64,000 nucleotides of DNA from an uncultured Geobacter sp. (GCA_903925075.1 CAIYDQ010000035.1:1-64000); one strand, 5' to 3'; shown: positions 35,558 to 44,363, counted from the first letter of the stretch. The notes: generated from the sequence alone by a model not told the origin. Made by a program: numbers and translations.

Positions 35558-38428
35558 ATGGGTTCGAAACGGGAAGAAGGCGAAGCCGACGGCGGAAAAA
35601 TGAGGGTGGACGGCCAGAGGTGCTATCCGTTCTCCTATGCCTTTCAGGACGAGCTGGAAGCGCAGGGCATCGTTGCCGACTTGCCCGTCCCGCCGGCGGG
35701 GGAAGAGGAGCTGCCGGCATGGGAGCGCAGGCGACTGGAAGCGGCCTACGATCTGGCGCACGCGCAAGACCCGCCCCTGGCCGCGCTTTGCCTCTCCGGC
35801 GGCGGCATCCGCAGCGCCACTTTCAACCTCGGGATGCTGCAGGGGCTGGCCTCGATCGGCTTGCTCGACAAGTTCAACTACCTCTCCACCGTCTCCGGCG
35901 GCGGATACATCGGCAGCTGGCTCAGCTCCTGGACGAGAGACGCGGCCATCGCCGAGGTTTCCACCGAGCTGGAAAACCCCTTCCCGGACGGCAACGAGAT
36001 CCGGCAGATCAGGTTCTTGCGCGATTACAGCAATTACCTGAGCCCGCGGGTGGGGCTTTTGACCTTGGACACCTGGACGCTCTTCGCCATTTACCTGCGA
36101 AACCTCCTGGTGAACTGGCTGATGCTGGTCCCCTTGCTGTTCGCCATTCTCGTCCTTCCCCGCCTGTACATCGCCTATCTTGAGCCGCTGGGAGACCAAG
36201 CCGGTTTTCTCTGGAGCGGCTTCGCTTTCGGGGTGCTGGGGAATTTCTGCACGGCGATCGATCTCCCCACCATCGCGGCGGGACCCGCGTGGTGCCGCAG
36301 CTTCTCGCGCCGGGCCTTCGTCCCCTTCCTGCTCCTGTCCGCCTGCTCCCTTTCCTTTTACTGGGCCTCCCTCGACTTCTGTATCCTCCCCGGTTGGGGT
36401 GCCGCGGCGAGCTTCGCCGGTTTCGGCGCCTGCACCTATTGGAGCGGCTGGGCGGCCCCCTCGCTGCTCTGCCTCGGGAAAGGAGCACCCTCTCTCGGCC
36501 AGGCGAAAAGCCGCCGCTGCCGGACCGCGCTCGCCTTCAACGCCATCGCCGCAGCGTCCGGGGCCGTCGGCGGGATGTTGGCGTACTTGATGGGGGTCAA
36601 GGTCTTTCCCGCCCTGCTCGCCGCCACCTGGTTTCCGAAACCTGCGTACGCCGCGCTGGCGGTCCCCGCCATCATGAGCGTATTCCTCATTTCAGGTGTG
36701 GTTTTCATCGTGGGGACCAACAAGTTCACCGGCGACGACGACCGCGAATGGTGGGGGCGCGCCGGAGCCCTGGTCATGCTGGTGATTTTGGTGTGGCTGC
36801 TGCTTTTCCTGAGCGCCGTCTACGGTCCGATGCTCGTATTGCATCCGTTCTGGGAGACCAAGGTCAAACTGGACGGCATTGCGACGACCCTGGGCCTTGG
36901 CGGGGTCACCGGTCTGGTGACGGCCCTTTTCGGAAAGAGCAAAAGGACTCCGGCGGGCCTCAAGGGGGACGAGCAGAAGCAGAGCCCCTTCGGCAACTTC
37001 AGCTTGCAAGCCGGGGCGCTCTTGTCCATCTTCCTGCTGGTGATCACCCTCTCTTCGGTGGCGACCCGCTTCATCGAGAGCCGCATGTTTCCCGGCCAGC
37101 CGACGGCGATGGATATGACCGATTACCCGATTCCGAGCAAGTTCGCCCAGTCCCCGAAGAGGGCGACGCCTTTCGGGCTGTCGGCAAAAGAAGCGAGGCA
37201 TATGAGCATCCTGTGGCTGCCGCATCGACGAAGCCCGCTCATGACCGAGGAGGGCGGCGTCTCGCTGCTCTGGCTGATGCTCCTCGCGCCGCTGGCGTTC
37301 TCCTTGCTGGTCGGCTGGCTGGTGAACCCCAACAGGTTCTCTCTGCACGCCATGTACAGGGCGCGCCTGATCCGCGCCTACCTCGGCGCGGTAAGGGATG
37401 CGCGTCAAACCAGGAAGCCTCATCCGTTTACCGGGTTCGATCCGGCGGACAACTCCCGGATGAGCGAGCTGTCCGGCAAGCCGATGCAGATCGTCAACAT
37501 GGCCTGGAACGTGGTAAAGGGGAAACGGCTCGGTTGGCAGGAGAGAAAGGCCATGTCGTTCACCGCCTCCAAACTGCACTGCGGCAGCGCCAACGTCGGC
37601 TATCGGCCTGCCGGCGCATACGGCGGCTCCGGCGGCATCACCTTGGGCACAGCCATGGCGATATCAGGCGCAGCCGCCAGCCCGAACATGGGGTACCATT
37701 CCTCGCCGCTCATCACCTTCGTGATGGCCTTTTTCAACGTCAGGCTGGGGTGGTGGATGGGCAACCCGAATTCCGGCAGTTGGAGCAAGGTAGGCCCGAT
37801 CATGGGCTTCGGACCCATGATCCGGGACGCCTTCGGCCTAACCAGCAGCGACAGCGACTACATTTATCTCTCCGACGGCGGGCATTTCGAAAACCTGGGG
37901 CTGTACGAAATGGTCAGGAGGCGCTGCCGCTATCTGGTGGTGGGGGACGCCTCCTGCGATCCGCAGGGCTCCCTGGAGGATCTCGGCAATGCCATCAGGA
38001 AAATAAGGGTGGACCTGGGGATAGAGATCGACCTGGATCTTGCCGGGCTGCAGCCCCGGGCGGAGGATAAGGACGGGCCGGTGAGGACGAGCGCATCCCA
38101 TTTCGCCCTGGGAAAAATAAGATATTCCCTGGTGGACAAGGGGAGGGAAGACGGGAAGATCCTCTACATCAAGCCGTCGCTCTGCCGGGAGCTGCCGGGG
38201 GACGTGTATCATTATGCGAGGGAGTTCGCGGAATTCCCGCACCAAACCACCGCCGACCAGTGGTTCAACGAATCGCAGTTCGAAAGCTACCGCAAGCTTG
38301 GGAGGCACAGCATCGAGCACTTGACCGGCACCCAAAGGGAAAAGGGGGGCAAACCCGGGCTCGGCTTCGACTCCTTCGAGCAGTTCTTCGCTTTCGCGGC
38401 GAGAAGGGTCGGACGCGGCAAGGCGTAG
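35558..38428 (+). CDS. Large membrane patatin-like phospholipase
   Basis: This 956-residue protein holds a patatin catalytic core split by a membrane region. The oxyanion loop SGGGIRSATFN (80-90) and the nucleophile region STVSGGGYIGSW with S113 lie at the N-terminus. The catalytic aspartate lies in LSDGGHFENLGLYEMV (D773). Between them are about ten hydrophobic segments (roughly 187-207, 216-236, 254-278, 283-305, 328-350, 365-386, 403-429, 485-502, 568-588). The dyad is thus complete, and lipid acyl hydrolase activity at the membrane is likely. GGAGGTGA precedes the start. It stands alone, convergent with a sensor kinase gene 11 bases away. Confidence 0.88.
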   Translation: MGSKREEGEADGGKMRVDGQRCYPFSYAFQDELEAQGIVADLPVPPAGEEELPAWERRRLEAAYDLAHAQDPPLAALCLSGGGIRSATFNLGMLQGLASIGLLDKFNYLSTVSGGGYIGSWLSSWTRDAAIAEVSTELENPFPDGNEIRQIRFLRDYSNYLSPRVGLLTLDTWTLFAIYLRNLLVNWLMLVPLLFAILVLPRLYIAYLEPLGDQAGFLWSGFAFGVLGNFCTAIDLPTIAAGPAWCRSFSRRAFVPFLLLSACSLSFYWASLDFCILPGWGAAASFAGFGACTYWSGWAAPSLLCLGKGAPSLGQAKSRRCRTALAFNAIAAASGAVGGMLAYLMGVKVFPALLAATWFPKPAYAALAVPAIMSVFLISGVVFIVGTNKFTGDDDREWWGRAGALVMLVILVWLLLFLSAVYGPMLVLHPFWETKVKLDGIATTLGLGGVTGLVTALFGKSKRTPAGLKGDEQKQSPFGNFSLQAGALLSIFLLVITLSSVATRFIESRMFPGQPTAMDMTDYPIPSKFAQSPKRATPFGLSAKEARHMSILWLPHRRSPLMTEEGGVSLLWLMLLAPLAFSLLVGWLVNPNRFSLHAMYRARLIRAYLGAVRDARQTRKPHPFTGFDPADNSRMSELSGKPMQIVNMAWNVVKGKRLGWQERKAMSFTASKLHCGSANVGYRPAGAYGGSGGITLGTAMAISGAAASPNMGYHSSPLITFVMAFFNVRLGWWMGNPNSGSWSKVGPIMGFGPMIRDAFGLTSSDSDYIYLSDGGHFENLGLYEMVRRRCRYLVVGDASCDPQGSLEDLGNAIRKIRVDLGIEIDLDLAGLQPRAEDKDGPVRTSASHFALGKIRYSLVDKGREDGKILYIKPSLCRELPGDVYHYAREFAEFPHQTTADQWFNESQFESYRKLGRHSIEHLTGTQREKGGKPGLGFDSFEQFFAFAARRVGRGKA

Positions 38429-38439
38429 CCTCGTTCGGG

Positions 38440-39906
38440 TCAAAGGGTGAAATAGAAGGCGGCGCCCCGGCCGAGCTCGCCTTCGCACCAGATGCGGCCG
38501 CCGTGCCGGTTGATGATGCGCTTCACCGTGGCAAGCCCGATGCCGGTACCCTCGAATCCTTGCGCGTTGGGGAGCCGGCTGAACGGCTCGAACATCCGTT
38601 CGCCCTGGGAGCGGTCGAAGCCGATGCCGTTGTCGCCGACGAAATAGACGGTTTCCTCCCCGTTTCCGCGCACTCCCCATTCGATCAGGGCATGCTCGCT
38701 CTTGCCCGTGTATTTCCAGGCGTTGCCCAACAGGTTCTGCATCACCACCCGCAGCAGGGCCGGGTCGCCGTGCGCGGTCACGCCGCAGGCGATCCTGAAC
38801 TCCCCCTGCCTTTGCGGAGACTCCATGCGCAGTTCGGCCGACACTTCTTCGGCGATGGCGCTCAGATCGGTGGCTTGGCGCGCGACCTCGCCCCGTGAAA
38901 TGCGCGAAAACTGCAGGAAGGTGTCGATCAGCGCGCCCATGCGCCGCGCCTGGTCCCTGACGACAGCGGTGAAGCGGCCGCAGCTCTCCAGGTGCCGGTC
39001 GTCGGGCAGATGTTGGATGAGCTGGCAATAGCCGTCGATGCACATGAGCGGCGAGCGCAGGTCGTGGGAAACCGTGGCGCAGAAGGATTCCAACTCCTGA
39101 TTGGCCGCTTTCAGGTCAGAGGTCAACACGAGCAGATGCCGGTTCAGGTTGGCAACCTCCAACTCGGCGCGGTTGCGCTCCAGGATGGTCCGGCGCAGGT
39201 GACGGGCGCCGAACAAGATCCCGGCCAGGCCGGCAATCCAGAGCAGGACGAAGCTCGAGGCCTGGAGCGCCAGGGTCTGCGCGGAAATCCTCCGCAGCGG
39301 CTCCATCGGCACGGCGACGCTTATGCCTCCCCGGATGTCGCCCACGCGGTAGCCGTCCTTGCCGTGGCACTTGAGGCACTCCTGCGTGGTCAGCAGCGGA
39401 CCCATCAGACGCAGGTAGCTGGCGCCCGCCATCTGTTCCACGGAGCTTACCTCCTTTTCCCCGCGAGCGAAGGCCTGCAAGGCGTCGGTCTCCCAGGGGT
39501 CGGACAGGTTCTGCGGACGAAGCGGGCGCAGGCTGGCGATGTGCCCCTTGACCTCCTGGCCTTGCGCCGCCAGGTCGAACACGAGCCGCGTCATGTAGGC
39601 GGGGTTCACCAGGGTGAGTTTTTTGCCGGTGGAGGTGGTGACGTCGCGATCCGGGACCTGCGACAGGTACGCGTTGGGCTGGATTTCCTTGCTTACCTCC
39701 AGGTAGACCGAGCCGCTGCTGGCGTTCCATTGGCGGTAGGTCACGTCGCGCTGGAAATTGCTTCTGGCTTGGATGCGGGCCATCTCGACGGTTTGCGCGC
39801 GTTCGTGCAGCACGTTGAGGGTCAAGAGGACGAAGATCACCGCGGTCCAGCCTGTGGCGAGGCTCAACTCGTAGAGCTTCAAGATGCGTGGCTGGGCTTC
39901 ATGCAT
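38440..39906 (-). CDS. Heme-binding sensor histidine kinase (DUF3365-type)
   Basis: This 488-residue kinase has an N-terminal membrane segment (about 20-33) and a periplasmic sensor resembling the Tll0287/DUF3365 fold. The sensor carries a c-type heme motif C177-L-K-C180-H181 (TTQECLKCHGKDGYRVGDIRGG). A second membrane segment (about 216-235) is followed by a short coiled coil and a kinase core: CATVSHDLRSPL with H281, the N box NLLGNAWKYT, VGDNGIGF and GTGIGLATV. It likely senses redox state or a gas through heme. No response regulator gene is adjacent. Confidence 0.9.
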   Translation of the reverse strand: MHEAQPRILKLYELSLATGWTAVIFVLLTLNVLHERAQTVEMARIQARSNFQRDVTYRQWNASSGSVYLEVSKEIQPNAYLSQVPDRDVTTSTGKKLTLVNPAYMTRLVFDLAAQGQEVKGHIASLRPLRPQNLSDPWETDALQAFARGEKEVSSVEQMAGASYLRLMGPLLTTQECLKCHGKDGYRVGDIRGGISVAVPMEPLRRISAQTLALQASSFVLLWIAGLAGILFGARHLRRTILERNRAELEVANLNRHLLVLTSDLKAANQELESFCATVSHDLRSPLMCIDGYCQLIQHLPDDRHLESCGRFTAVVRDQARRMGALIDTFLQFSRISRGEVARQATDLSAIAEEVSAELRMESPQRQGEFRIACGVTAHGDPALLRVVMQNLLGNAWKYTGKSEHALIEWGVRGNGEETVYFVGDNGIGFDRSQGERMFEPFSRLPNAQGFEGTGIGLATVKRIINRHGGRIWCEGELGRGAAFYFTL

Positions 39907-40025
39907 GGTAGCGCCTCAATCCGATCGAATGGTGACGGGGGGCGCGCCTCATCGGGCGCGTCATAGAGCCCCCGACGTGCAGGGAGGGCACGGTGGCAGG
40001 GTACACAACATGGCCGCCAGATGCC

Positions 40026-40113
40026 TTGATACATGTCAAGAAACCGGCGTTGCCGGCCTCGGCAACGGCGAGCCTGAGGTTCCTCTGGCAATTTCCGGGC
40101 GTTTATTATAATA
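40026..40113 (+). promoter_or_regulatory. FNR/DNR-like box and -10 element upstream of the SDR gene
   Basis: TTGATACATGTCAA (40026-40039) fits the CRP/FNR-family half-site pattern TTGA-N6-TCAA. A perfect -10 TATAAT lies at 40108-40113, with a poor -35 (TCTGGC, 17 bases upstream). The box is about 85 bases from the predicted start, farther than usual. It could equally act on the divergent heme-sensor kinase. Low certainty. Confidence 0.3.
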
Positions 40114-40170
40114 CTGCTGGCACTGCGGGCCTCGGCTCGAGGCCGGGGGCGCGAAAAGAAGGGAGGCGGG

Positions 40171-41064
40171 ATGAACGGGACGGGTCATTTGGCGGGCAAG
40201 ACAGCGGTGGTTACCGGCTCGGGGAGCGGCATCGGGCGTGCGGTCGCCTTCGAGATCGCCAAGGCGGGAGGGAGCGTGCTGGTCAACGACCTCGACCGGG
40301 AGCTGGCGGAGGAAACGGCGGCGGCCATCAGGGCGCTGGGCGGGGCGGCGGTCGCCAATGCGGACAGCGTCGGTTGCTGGGACGGGGCCTGCGGCATGGT
40401 GCAGCAGGCGGTCGAGGCCTTCGGCGGCATCGACGCCGTGGTGAACAACGCCGGCATCGTGCGCGACGCCATCTTTCACAAGATGTCCCCGCAGCAGTTC
40501 GACCAGGTGGTCGACGTGCACCTGAAAGGAAGCTTCTACGTGAGCCGCGCCGCGGCCGACCACTTCCGCCGGCAGCAAAGCGGCGTCTACCTGCACATGA
40601 CCTCCACCTCCGGGCTAATCGGCAACCTCGGGCAGGCCAACTACTCAGCGGCCAAACTGGGCGTGGTCGGCCTCTCCAAATCGATCGCCCTCGACATGCA
40701 GCGCTACAACGTCCGCTCCAACTGCCTGTCCCCCTTCGCCTGGACCGGCATGACCGCCGCCATTCCCGCGGAGACCCCGGACCAGGCGGCGCGCGTGGAA
40801 AAGTTCAAACAGATGACTCCGGAAAAAGTTGGGGTGGTCGCGGCGGCGCTGCTGTGCGAAAAAGCGGCTCACATCAACGGGCAGGTTTTCGTGGTGCGCA
40901 AGAACGAGATCTTCCTGATGAGCCAGCCCCGTCCCCTGCGCTCGGTGCACAGCGGCGACGGTTGGACCTTGGACGGCATCTTCGAGACCGCACTCCCCGC
41001 GTTGGAGAAAAACATGTATCCGCTGGACCGGTCGCAGGACATCTTCAGCTGGGATCCGGTTTAG
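40171..41064 (+). CDS. Short-chain dehydrogenase/reductase, FabG/HsdB-like
   Basis: This 297-residue SDR has the cofactor loop TGSGSGIGRA (about 15-24), NNAGIVRDAIFHKM, and the catalytic Ser-Tyr-Lys in TSTSGLIGNLGQANYSAAK. An Asp at the end of beta-2 (VNDLDR) favours NAD over NADP. A C-terminal extension of about 50 residues beyond the usual 250 resembles that of multifunctional-enzyme-2-like hydroxyacyl-CoA dehydrogenases. The substrate is probably a hydroxyacyl-CoA or another secondary alcohol. The ribosome binding site GGGAGGCGGG is strong. No beta-oxidation gene is adjacent. Confidence 0.85.
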   Translation: MNGTGHLAGKTAVVTGSGSGIGRAVAFEIAKAGGSVLVNDLDRELAEETAAAIRALGGAAVANADSVGCWDGACGMVQQAVEAFGGIDAVVNNAGIVRDAIFHKMSPQQFDQVVDVHLKGSFYVSRAAADHFRRQQSGVYLHMTSTSGLIGNLGQANYSAAKLGVVGLSKSIALDMQRYNVRSNCLSPFAWTGMTAAIPAETPDQAARVEKFKQMTPEKVGVVAAALLCEKAAHINGQVFVVRKNEIFLMSQPRPLRSVHSGDGWTLDGIFETALPALEKNMYPLDRSQDIFSWDPV

Positions 41065-41083
41065 CCCCGGCGGCTCGCCAGCT

Positions 41084-41240
41084 TCAGCCATCGGCAACCC
41101 GCTCAAGCCTCTCACGCAGCAACTGCCCCTGCAAATCAATTGGAAACTGCACCTGTGCGCGCCAGACATTTTCGTCTATGATGTCGCTCGTCAAGCCGTC
41201 GAGGCGATTGACGGTCGGCAGCCGCGGTCGCGGGAAAATT
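41084..41240 (-). pseudogene. Orphan coding-like remnant, no clear start
   Basis: Downstream of the MocR stop on the same strand, an open stretch reads VNRLDGLTSDIIDENVWR and onward to a stop at 41084, with protein-like composition over about 45 residues. No ATG or GTG opens it; a TTG (the L of DGLTSD) would give only 36 residues and has no good ribosome binding site. It may be the 3-prime end of a deleted gene. No family is recognised. Confidence 0.3.
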
Positions 41241-41249
41241 CCGCCTGGT

Positions 41250-42644
41250 TCAGCGGCTCCAGGTCTTGAACAGCAGTGCCACGGCCTGCTCCAGTTCATC
41301 GCCGCTCATGCCGCCGAAGCCGAGCAGAAACCTTGAAGAGTCGGGTTCACCCTCGGCAGCGGTGACTGAAAACGGAAAAAGATTGATTCCCTGGTTGCGG
41401 GCGCGCTCGATAAGCTGCGCCTCGCTGCCAAAGCGGGGCGACAACTGCAAAACGACGTGAAGCCCGGCTCCTTGTCCGAGGACGGTGGCCTCTTCGCCGA
41501 AATGGCGGTCGATGGCGAGCAGCAGCGCATCGTGCTTGTGCTTGTAGATGGTGCGCATCCGACGCACGTGCCGGTCCCAGTGCCCCTGCTCCATGAATTT
41601 TGCGATGGTCCGCTGTTCAAGCAGCGAAACGGTGCAGACGTAATCCCGAAAAAAGCCGCGGTAGGCAGGGGGCAGGGAGCGCGGAAGGACCAGATAGCTG
41701 ATGCGCAGAGCGGGGGAGAGTATTTTGGAGAAACTCCCCAAATAGATGATGTTGCCGCCCGGACGCAGCCCTTGCAACGACGGGATCGGCTTGCCGTGAT
41801 AGCGCAGTTCGCTGTCGTAGTCGTCTTCCAGAATGAACTTTGCGCCCGATTCGGCCCATTCGATCAACTTCAACCGGTTGGCGACGGGCATCACGCAGCC
41901 CAGGGGGAATTGATGCGAGGGGGTGACGTAGGCCATGGTGGCGTGGCTGCGCTTCAGGGCATCAAGGTCGAGTCCCTGCGCGCCGACCGGAATCGGCGCG
42001 ACTTCAAAGGATTGGTTCCGAAAAACGGAGCGGGGGAGGAAGTAGCCGGGGCTCTCCACGGCCAGTACGGAATGTGCGTCCTTCAGTAGGCGCGCGACGA
42101 TGTCGAGGCTCTGCTGGAGTCCCGAGCAGACGACGATCTGTTCCTGCTCGCAGAGCACGCCCCGGGAACGCTCCAGATAGCTCCGGATCTGGCTGCGCAA
42201 TCCCGAATCTCCCTGGGGATCGCCGTAATGAGCGAGCTCGATGGCGCTCTCCCGCAGGCTGTCAAGGAAGCATCGGCGCCACAGGGTCATCGGGAAGCTC
42301 TTCGGGTCGAGCCGTGCCGGGTGAAAGTCGTACCGGTAGCGCAGCGGCGCCTTCGGGAGAGATGGGCCGGGCGGGCGGTCCGCGCAAGCCGCGGGACCGG
42401 CGTCGTGGTCGAGAGCCGATACGAAATAACCGCTGCGCGGCTTGCTGTAGAGATAGCCTTCCGCAAACAGCTCCAGGTAGGAGCTCTCCACCGTGTTGCG
42501 GCTGGTGGAGAGTTCCGCCGCCAGGCCCCGAACGGACGGGAGCCTGGAGTTCGCGGTCAGTTTCCCGGTAAGTATGCGCTCTTTGATCTGACGATAAAGT
42601 TGCGCGTATAAAGGGAGTTGGGCGTCGTGGTTCAGGACGAACAT
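41250..42644 (-). CDS. MocR/PdxR-family transcriptional regulator
   Basis: This 464-residue regulator has a GntR-type winged helix (about 5-75: PLYAQLYRQIKERILTGKL, LPSVRGLAAELSTSRNTVESSYLELFAEGYLYSKPRSGYF). It is joined to an aminotransferase-I-like domain (about 115-460) that binds pyridoxal phosphate through a lysine in LGSFSKILSPALRISYL. Such proteins control vitamin B6 or amino-acid genes. The start at 42644 (MFVLNHDAQLPLY) is chosen because it begins the helix-turn-helix domain; an upstream ATG adds 23 unlike residues. It is divergent from the FMN-binding protein gene, its likely target. Confidence 0.9.
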   Translation of the reverse strand: MFVLNHDAQLPLYAQLYRQIKERILTGKLTANSRLPSVRGLAAELSTSRNTVESSYLELFAEGYLYSKPRSGYFVSALDHDAGPAACADRPPGPSLPKAPLRYRYDFHPARLDPKSFPMTLWRRCFLDSLRESAIELAHYGDPQGDSGLRSQIRSYLERSRGVLCEQEQIVVCSGLQQSLDIVARLLKDAHSVLAVESPGYFLPRSVFRNQSFEVAPIPVGAQGLDLDALKRSHATMAYVTPSHQFPLGCVMPVANRLKLIEWAESGAKFILEDDYDSELRYHGKPIPSLQGLRPGGNIIYLGSFSKILSPALRISYLVLPRSLPPAYRGFFRDYVCTVSLLEQRTIAKFMEQGHWDRHVRRMRTIYKHKHDALLLAIDRHFGEEATVLGQGAGLHVVLQLSPRFGSEAQLIERARNQGINLFPFSVTAAEGEPDSSRFLLGFGGMSGDELEQAVALLFKTWSR

Positions 42645-42703
42645 GGCTCTCAAGTTCTCCGGTTCGTTTGAATTCGCAAGCGATGGCAGGGTGCGGTCGC
42701 TAG

Positions 42704-42726
42704 TATAGTGCATACGCGGAAAGTGC
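42704..42726 (+). promoter_or_regulatory. -10 box and AGTGC direct repeat in the MocR/FMN-protein control region
   Basis: TATAGT (42704-42709) lies 41 bases before the FMN-binding protein start. AGTGC occurs at 42707 and again at 42722, a direct repeat with 15-base phasing. MocR-type regulators often bind direct repeats, so this is a candidate site. The -35 region is poor. Confidence 0.35.
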
Positions 42727-42750
42727 TACAACACTAAATGGAGGTTTGTC

Positions 42751-43122
42751 ATGTTCCCGGAAAAAATGCTTGAAGTGCTGAAACACGCCGGCGTGGTCGC
42801 CATCGCTACCCAAGGCCCTACCGGGCCTCATCTGGTCAACACCTGGAACAGTTATCTGCAAATTACCGACGACGGCCGTTTGTTGATCCCCGCCGGCTAT
42901 ATGCAGGAAACGGAAGCCAACGTAACCAAGGACAATCAGGTGCTGGTCACGGTCGGCAGCCACGAGGTGGCGGGAAGGATGGGCCCCGGCACCGGTTTTC
43001 TGATCAAGGGGAGTGCGGCCTTCCTCCCGTCCGGTCCGGAATTCGACGCGATCAAGGCGAAGTTCGCCTGGGCGCGGGCCGCTCTGGTTATAACGGTTTC
43101 ATCCGTCACCCAGACGCTGTAG
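42751..43122 (+). CDS. FMN-binding split-barrel protein
   Basis: This 123-residue protein closely follows the small FMN-binding protein of Desulfovibrio vulgaris, as remembered: EVLKHAGVVAIATQGPTGPHLVNTWNSYL, then AGRMGPGTGFLIKGSAAF and FAWARAALVITV near the C-terminus (motifs given in parts). It binds FMN as a homodimer and is thought to carry electrons, though its physiological partner is not settled. GGAGG lies 6 bases upstream. It is divergent from the MocR-type regulator. Confidence 0.88.
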   Translation: MFPEKMLEVLKHAGVVAIATQGPTGPHLVNTWNSYLQITDDGRLLIPAGYMQETEANVTKDNQVLVTVGSHEVAGRMGPGTGFLIKGSAAFLPSGPEFDAIKAKFAWARAALVITVSSVTQTL

Positions 43123-43156
43123 TTTGCGGGAAGGCGGGCCTTTTTCGACGCCCCGG

Positions 43157-43184
43157 TTGACTTGCCGGCTAAATGTTGTATCTG
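43157..43184 (+). promoter_or_regulatory. Candidate promoter of the alpha/beta hydrolase gene
   Basis: TTGACT (43157-43162) and TATCTG (43179-43184) are spaced by 16 bases. A G+C-rich inverted repeat (CGACCGGCAG with CTGCCGTCGGTCG, about 43203-43229) follows and would fold in the mRNA leader. Confidence 0.4.
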
Positions 43185-43261
43185 ATTCCTTTGCTCGAAA
43201 GCTCGACCGGCAGCTCCTGCCGTCGGTCGGCTTTTGCCAACTCATTGGAAAGGGGATTCAG

Positions 43262-44107
43262 ATGAATTACATCACCGTCGGCAAGGAAAACTCCTGCAAC
43301 ATAGATCTCTACTATGAGGACCACGGCGCGGGTAAGCCGGTGGTGCTGATTCACGGTTGGCCGCTTAGCTCCGCTTCCTGGGAGAAGCAGGTGCCGGCGC
43401 TTTTGCGCGCCGGGCATCGGGTGATCGTCTATGACCGCAGGGGGTTCGGCAACTCCAGCAGGCCGGCCGTAGGCTACGATTACGACACCCTCGCCGACGA
43501 CCTGCATCGCCTCATGACCACCTTGGACCTGCGCGAGGCGACGCTGGTCGGCTTCTCGATGGGAGGGGGAGAGGTGGCGCGCTATCTCGGCCGCCACGGC
43601 ACGGAACGCGTCAAAAAGGCGGTGTTCATGGCTGCCGTCACCCCTTTTCTGCTGAAGGGGGCGGACAACCCGGCCGGCGTGGAGGCTTCCGTCTTCGAAG
43701 CGATCAAGCAGGCTATCCTCGCCGACCGGCCGGCCTTTCTGACCAGCTTCCTGTTGAACTTCTACAACCTGCACGCGTTCGGCGGCAAGAAGGTGAGCGA
43801 CGAGGCGGTGCGGCTCAGTTGGAACATCGCCGCGGGCGCCTCTCCCAAGGGGACGCTCGACTGCGTGCAGGCCTGGCTCACCGATTTCCGGGACGACCTG
43901 ATTCGCGTCGATCTGCCGACCCTGGTGATTCACGGCGACGACGACCGGATACTTCCCTTCGCGGCCACCGGCAGCCGCACCCACGAGGCGGTGAAGGGGA
44001 GCAGGATGATGGTGGTGGCCGGCGCCCCCCACGGGCTGAACTGGACGCACGCCGAGGAGGTGAACCGGGAGTTGCTGGCGTTCCTGGAGGAAGAACCGGC
44101 CATCTGA
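43262..44107 (+). CDS. Alpha/beta hydrolase, non-heme haloperoxidase-like
   Basis: This 281-residue hydrolase has the oxyanion segment LIHGWPLSSASWEKQ, the nucleophile elbow VGFSMGGGEVARYLGRHG with S99, an Asp in VIHGDDDRILPF, and the His in GAPHGLNWTHAEEVN. The pattern is that of the cofactor-free chloroperoxidase/arylesterase group, active on esters and able to form peracids. The ATG at 43262 is set by AAAGGGG upstream. No signal peptide. It stands alone between the FMN protein and the hairpin repeat. Confidence 0.87.
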   Translation: MNYITVGKENSCNIDLYYEDHGAGKPVVLIHGWPLSSASWEKQVPALLRAGHRVIVYDRRGFGNSSRPAVGYDYDTLADDLHRLMTTLDLREATLVGFSMGGGEVARYLGRHGTERVKKAVFMAAVTPFLLKGADNPAGVEASVFEAIKQAILADRPAFLTSFLLNFYNLHAFGGKKVSDEAVRLSWNIAAGASPKGTLDCVQAWLTDFRDDLIRVDLPTLVIHGDDDRILPFAATGSRTHEAVKGSRMMVVAGAPHGLNWTHAEEVNRELLAFLEEEPAI

Positions 44108-44187
44108 TCGGCGCCGGTTATCGCCGAAGCGGCGTCCATAGGCAGAACTTTGTGCCTATTCACTAGCATCGGCCACCAGCTGCACAT

Positions 44188-44282
44188 CCGTAGGTCGTGT
44201 TGAACGGCTTCATCGTGAAACGCGACATTGCGACCGTGGCACCGTGGCAACGTCGCGTTTCGTACCTCAACACGACCTACGG
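44188..44282. repeat. 95-base nested inverted repeat
   Basis: Perfect 16-bp outer arms (CCGTAGGTCGTGTTGA at 44188-44203 and its complement at 44267-44282) enclose perfect 10-bp inner arms (GAAACGCGAC at 44217-44226 and its complement at 44252-44261). The loop has two direct ACCGTGGC copies. It resembles a REP/MITE-like non-coding element and would fold as a long hairpin downstream of the hydrolase gene. Confidence 0.8.
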
Positions 44283-44307
44283 GTTACGGTAGAAATAACC
44301 ACCACGT

Positions 44308-44338
44308 AAAAAGGCCCTCCTGCAAGAGGGCCTTTTTT
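44308..44338. terminator. Intrinsic terminator between hydrolase and pilT
   Basis: The stem AAGGCCCTC/GAGGGCCTT with a 6-base loop has A-rich bases on the left and TTTTTT on the right, so it can work in both directions between the convergent hydrolase (+) and pilT (-) genes. Confidence 0.85.
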
Positions 44339-44363
44339 ATGTGGTGCACGTTCGATCTCGGCA

